From contig JALNXI010000083.1 in NCBI GenBank assembly GCA_023230425.1, positions 1-8,367 of the forward strand: a DNA stretch of 8,367 nt, given 5' to 3'. The notes beneath the pieces were generated by a model. That model saw nothing but the letters and a program-made list of their open reading frames with translations, was not told where the DNA came from and ran no database searches. Within the stretch, counting starts at the first letter, position 1. Each line of letters starts with the position of its first letter. Below, piece after piece: positions 6,483-8,367 of this stretch. A program made the position numbers and the translations under genes. Source of the stretch: Methanoculleus sp. (GTDB taxonomy: Archaea; Halobacteriota; Methanomicrobia; Methanomicrobiales; Methanoculleaceae).

Positions 6483-6576
6483 GTGAGGGGGGTGCCGCCA
6501 TTTCACCGCACAACGGGGCGACCGGGCAGCGTACCCCGGCCTTGAGGTCGTCTCGGGGGAACGCCGCCCGCAACCC

Positions 6577-6585
6577 GTATTACCC
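6577..6585 (+). promoter_or_regulatory. Candidate TATA box of the Rsm22-like gene
   Basis: CGTATTACC is the only AT-leaning box in the 124-base gap. Archaeal spacing predicts transcription starting at or next to the ATG at 6607. No clear Shine-Dalgarno sequence precedes that ATG, so a leaderless mRNA is likely. Confidence 0.4.
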
Positions 6586-6606
6586 TTTCCGCCGAGCTGG
6601 TATGCC

Positions 6607-8127
6607 ATGAGCGAGCGGGATACCGTTGCAGCACTCAAGCGTCTTGCAGGCGCAAAGCCCGAGTTCCGGCTCTCGGAACTGCAAAAAGACACGGGGAAAG
6701 GGCAGTCGCGCGCGAGCCTCGCCGATATCATCCGCCCGCACCTCGACGACCTCGGCCTCACCCTCAGGCCCGCCGGTGACGATTACGTGATCAGCCGCCG
6801 GCCAGAAGAAGAGCCGCTCACGGTCAGTGATGCCGGGCGCGAGCGGCAGCTCGCGTTCTTCCGGAACCCGGAGGTGCCGGACTACATTCAGCGGCAGGTT
6901 GAGGCCTATATCGAGAAAAAAACCAGTAAATCTCCTGACGATCCAGTCGTCCTCGACCGGATGCGTAACGCCATCTTAGTCCAGAAGAGCCAGTACTGGA
7001 AAGAACGGCAGGTAAGTTACCGGAAGGCCTACCCGGTCCTCGGCTACCTGGCCTACCACGCGCCTGTCTACCTGGTGCAATTCGAGCACATCTTCTGGCA
7101 GCTCATCAGCCAGGGGCTCGTAAAGCCCCACATGCGCATCCTTGATGTGGGCACCGGGCCGGGGGTCGTGCCGCTCGCCATCATCGACCTCTACGGAAGG
7201 ATCGGGAGCGGCTCGGCGGAGATCTACGTCATCGAGCGCTCTGAAGAGCATCTTGAGGCTTACAACGCCCTCGTCCCGGCCGCCGCTGAGGCGCAGGGAG
7301 GCACGGTGCGGGTGGAGAAACCCATCCGCGCGGATATCGGAGCGCTCGCGAGCGATGACCTGCCCGACCGCCTCGATCTGGTCGTCTTCTCGAACGTCTT
7401 GAACGAGCTCCGCCATATGGATATCAACCAGCGTGCCGACCTCGTCGTCGATCTCGCCGACCGCCTCGCCCCCGACGGGACGATCGTCGTCGTGGAGCCG
7501 GCAGACCTCGCCAACTCGACGGCCATGCGCCAGACCGTGCGCGCGATTGCGGACCGGGGCCTCACCATCTATAGCCCCTGCTCGTTCATCCGGGAGACTG
7601 CCTGTAACCCTGCGCGGTGCTGGACCTTCGAGCAGAAGGGCGATATTCGGCCAACCCGGCTGATGGATCGTCTCGCTGAGGGGAAAGACGGCTACCGGTT
7701 CATCAACGTCGACATCAAGTACTCCTCAGCGCTCCTGCGGAAGGACACGAAGGTGCAGCATGCCTACCGGGTGCCGCCGGGAGCGAAGTTCGCCCGCCTC
7801 TCCCACCTTCGCCAGCACATCGATCGGAAGATCAACGTCGTCGCCGCGCTGATCTCCGGGAACCTTGGCGATAACCGGACGAAGGTCTACAAGGTCTGCG
7901 ACGGGACACCCGCAAACCCGATCTACGCCGTGATCCCGGGCACCCTTCGCGGCCCGAACCGCGACGCGCTCCGGGAGATCGCCTACGGGGATATCGTCAA
8001 GTTTTACGGGATTCTCGTCAGGTTCAACCGGGACCACAACGCGTACAACCTGGTTGTCCTGCCGGGGACCCGGATCGAGCCGGCCGAATGCCCGGCAGGA
8101 GAGGAAGGCGGGACAAGGACCACGTAG
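6607..8127 (+). CDS. Rsm22/METTL17-family protein (methyltransferase-like, four-Cys Fe-S motif)
   Basis: This 506-residue protein resembles Rsm22/METTL17, which in mitochondria are small-ribosomal-subunit assembly factors with a methyltransferase fold and an Fe-S cluster. Residues 1-63 may form a winged helix (weak). The methyltransferase core begins with motif I, ILDVGTGPGVVPL (178-190), then VVFSNVLNELR (259-269) and VVVEPA (294-299). SPC325SFIRETAC333NPARC338W corresponds to the family cysteine motif, with C431 (KVCDG) as the likely fourth ligand. The spacing (x7, x4) differs from the x5, x7 that I recall for METTL17. IAYGDIVKFYGILVRF (about 458-473) looks like an OB-fold strand pair. It is longer than bacterial Rsm22 (about 330 residues). 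Function in archaea is inferred: small-subunit assembly or RNA modification. It appears to be a single-gene unit. Confidence 0.75.
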   Translation: MSERDTVAALKRLAGAKPEFRLSELQKDTGKGQSRASLADIIRPHLDDLGLTLRPAGDDYVISRRPEEEPLTVSDAGRERQLAFFRNPEVPDYIQRQVEAYIEKKTSKSPDDPVVLDRMRNAILVQKSQYWKERQVSYRKAYPVLGYLAYHAPVYLVQFEHIFWQLISQGLVKPHMRILDVGTGPGVVPLAIIDLYGRIGSGSAEIYVIERSEEHLEAYNALVPAAAEAQGGTVRVEKPIRADIGALASDDLPDRLDLVVFSNVLNELRHMDINQRADLVVDLADRLAPDGTIVVVEPADLANSTAMRQTVRAIADRGLTIYSPCSFIRETACNPARCWTFEQKGDIRPTRLMDRLAEGKDGYRFINVDIKYSSALLRKDTKVQHAYRVPPGAKFARLSHLRQHIDRKINVVAALISGNLGDNRTKVYKVCDGTPANPIYAVIPGTLRGPNRDALREIAYGDIVKFYGILVRFNRDHNAYNLVVLPGTRIEPAECPAGEEGGTRTT

Positions 8128-8158
8128 GTTCCCGGCAAGAGCCCCCTGCCGGGAACCT
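8126..8158 (+). terminator. Strong hairpin starting at the stop codon of the Rsm22-like gene
   Basis: AGGTTCCCGGCA (8126-8137) and TGCCGGGAACCT (8147-8158) form a perfect twelve-base stem with a nine-base loop. The left arm includes the last two bases of the TAG stop. The modest TTCTTACTGTT (8169-8179) follows. It probably marks the transcript end. The stretch 8159-8254 shows no coding signal. Confidence 0.6.
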
Positions 8159-8244
8159 GACGGGGCATTCTTACTGTTCGGCGAGAGGACTTCGAGGACA
8201 AGAAAGTCGCAACCCCGCGCACGGCCATCTAGTGCATCGATTCC

Positions 8245-8267
8245 AAATTATCGGACTTATTTAGTAC
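8245..8267 (+). promoter_or_regulatory. AT-rich promoter candidate at the right edge
   Basis: AAATTATCGGACTTATTTAGT stands out sharply in GC-rich surroundings. CTTATTTAG (8256-8264) fits an archaeal TATA box, which would start transcription near 8285. Confidence 0.5.
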
Positions 8268-8282
8268 TCGTCTCCCCTCCCG

Positions 8283-8367
8283 ATGGGGCTGGTGCCGGAT
8301 CCGGATCTTCCCCTGCGGTGGACCGTGGTGGCTATCGCCATGGGGGGAGAGGCTGACGGGGAGGGGG
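8283..8367 (+). CDS. Possible start of a further gene, cut by the window edge
   Basis: An ATG at 8283 opens a frame (MGLVPDPDLPLRWTVVAIAM...) that stays open to the window end, 28 codons. It lies where the AT-rich promoter predicts the transcript start, so it would be leaderless. No family is recognised and the stretch is too short to judge. A structured RNA gene is another reading: CCCCTCCC (8274-8281) can pair with GGGAGGGG near the window end. Confidence 0.22.
   Translation, partial: MGLVPDPDLPLRWTVVAIAMGGEADGEG

Noticed and set aside
5718..6761. A 347-codon minus-strand ORF across the iorA end, iorB and the start of the Rsm22-like gene
   Set aside because: It overlaps three well-supported gene segments in antisense and has no recognisable domain or ribosome binding site.
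8268..8367. SRP RNA or RNase P RNA at the right edge
   Set aside because: The promoter and G-rich sequence suggested a stable RNA, but I could not find the conserved core sequences of either RNA in the visible 100 bases.
1..8367. CRISPR arrays, insertion sequences, attachment sites, defence or phage genes
   Set aside because: I saw no spaced direct repeats, transposase or integrase motifs, or target-site duplications, and no integration scar at the tRNA-Ile gene.

Overview
The window looks like a piece of chromosome from a high-GC methanogenic archaeon, most probably a Methanomicrobiales member of the Methanoculleus type. The evidence is the archaeal-style class II seryl-tRNA synthetase motif 3, a tRNA-Ile gene without an encoded CCA, archaeal AT-box promoters, an indolepyruvate:ferredoxin oxidoreductase pair, and a long archaeal Rsm22/METTL17-like protein. 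The genus is an inference from overall character; no search was run. There is no mobile element, CRISPR array or phage gene here, and the region reads as ordinary core chromosome.

Layout, left to right. Positions 1-328 hold the 3' end of serS (+). It converges on a two-gene ABC-2 exporter operon (-): permease 517-1218 and ATPase 1215-2147, joined by a 4-base ATGA overlap. Both convergent units end in a hairpin plus T-run within 329-516. A 374-base divergent control region (2148-2521) follows. It holds candidate promoters both ways, a possible 36-codon leader ORF ahead of the ATPase gene, a strong hairpin, and a 5' UTR that may hide the ribosome binding site of the next gene. That gene (2522-3796, +) is a divergent NCS2 (uracil/xanthine-type) permease. 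A tRNA-Ile(GAT) gene (-, 3939-4011) lies next, divergent from iorA (4120-5889, +) and iorB (5886-6482, +), which also share an ATGA overlap. A separately promoted, probably leaderless gene (6607-8127, +) encodes an Rsm22/METTL17-family protein with a methyltransferase-like core, a four-cysteine Fe-S motif, and extra N- and C-terminal domains. The right edge has a promoter-like AT box and perhaps the start of another gene.

How the genes work together. iorA and iorB form one two-subunit enzyme, which links aromatic 2-oxoacids to aryl-acetyl-CoA and ferredoxin. The ABC ATPase and permease form one exporter of unknown substrate. serS, tRNA-Ile and the Rsm22-like gene all concern translation but are not co-transcribed. 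The points most worth a second look are the altered substrate site of the NCS2 permease, the possible SD-sequestering leader before it, the archaeal Rsm22-like architecture, and a perfect dyad placed where a repressor could control iorAB.
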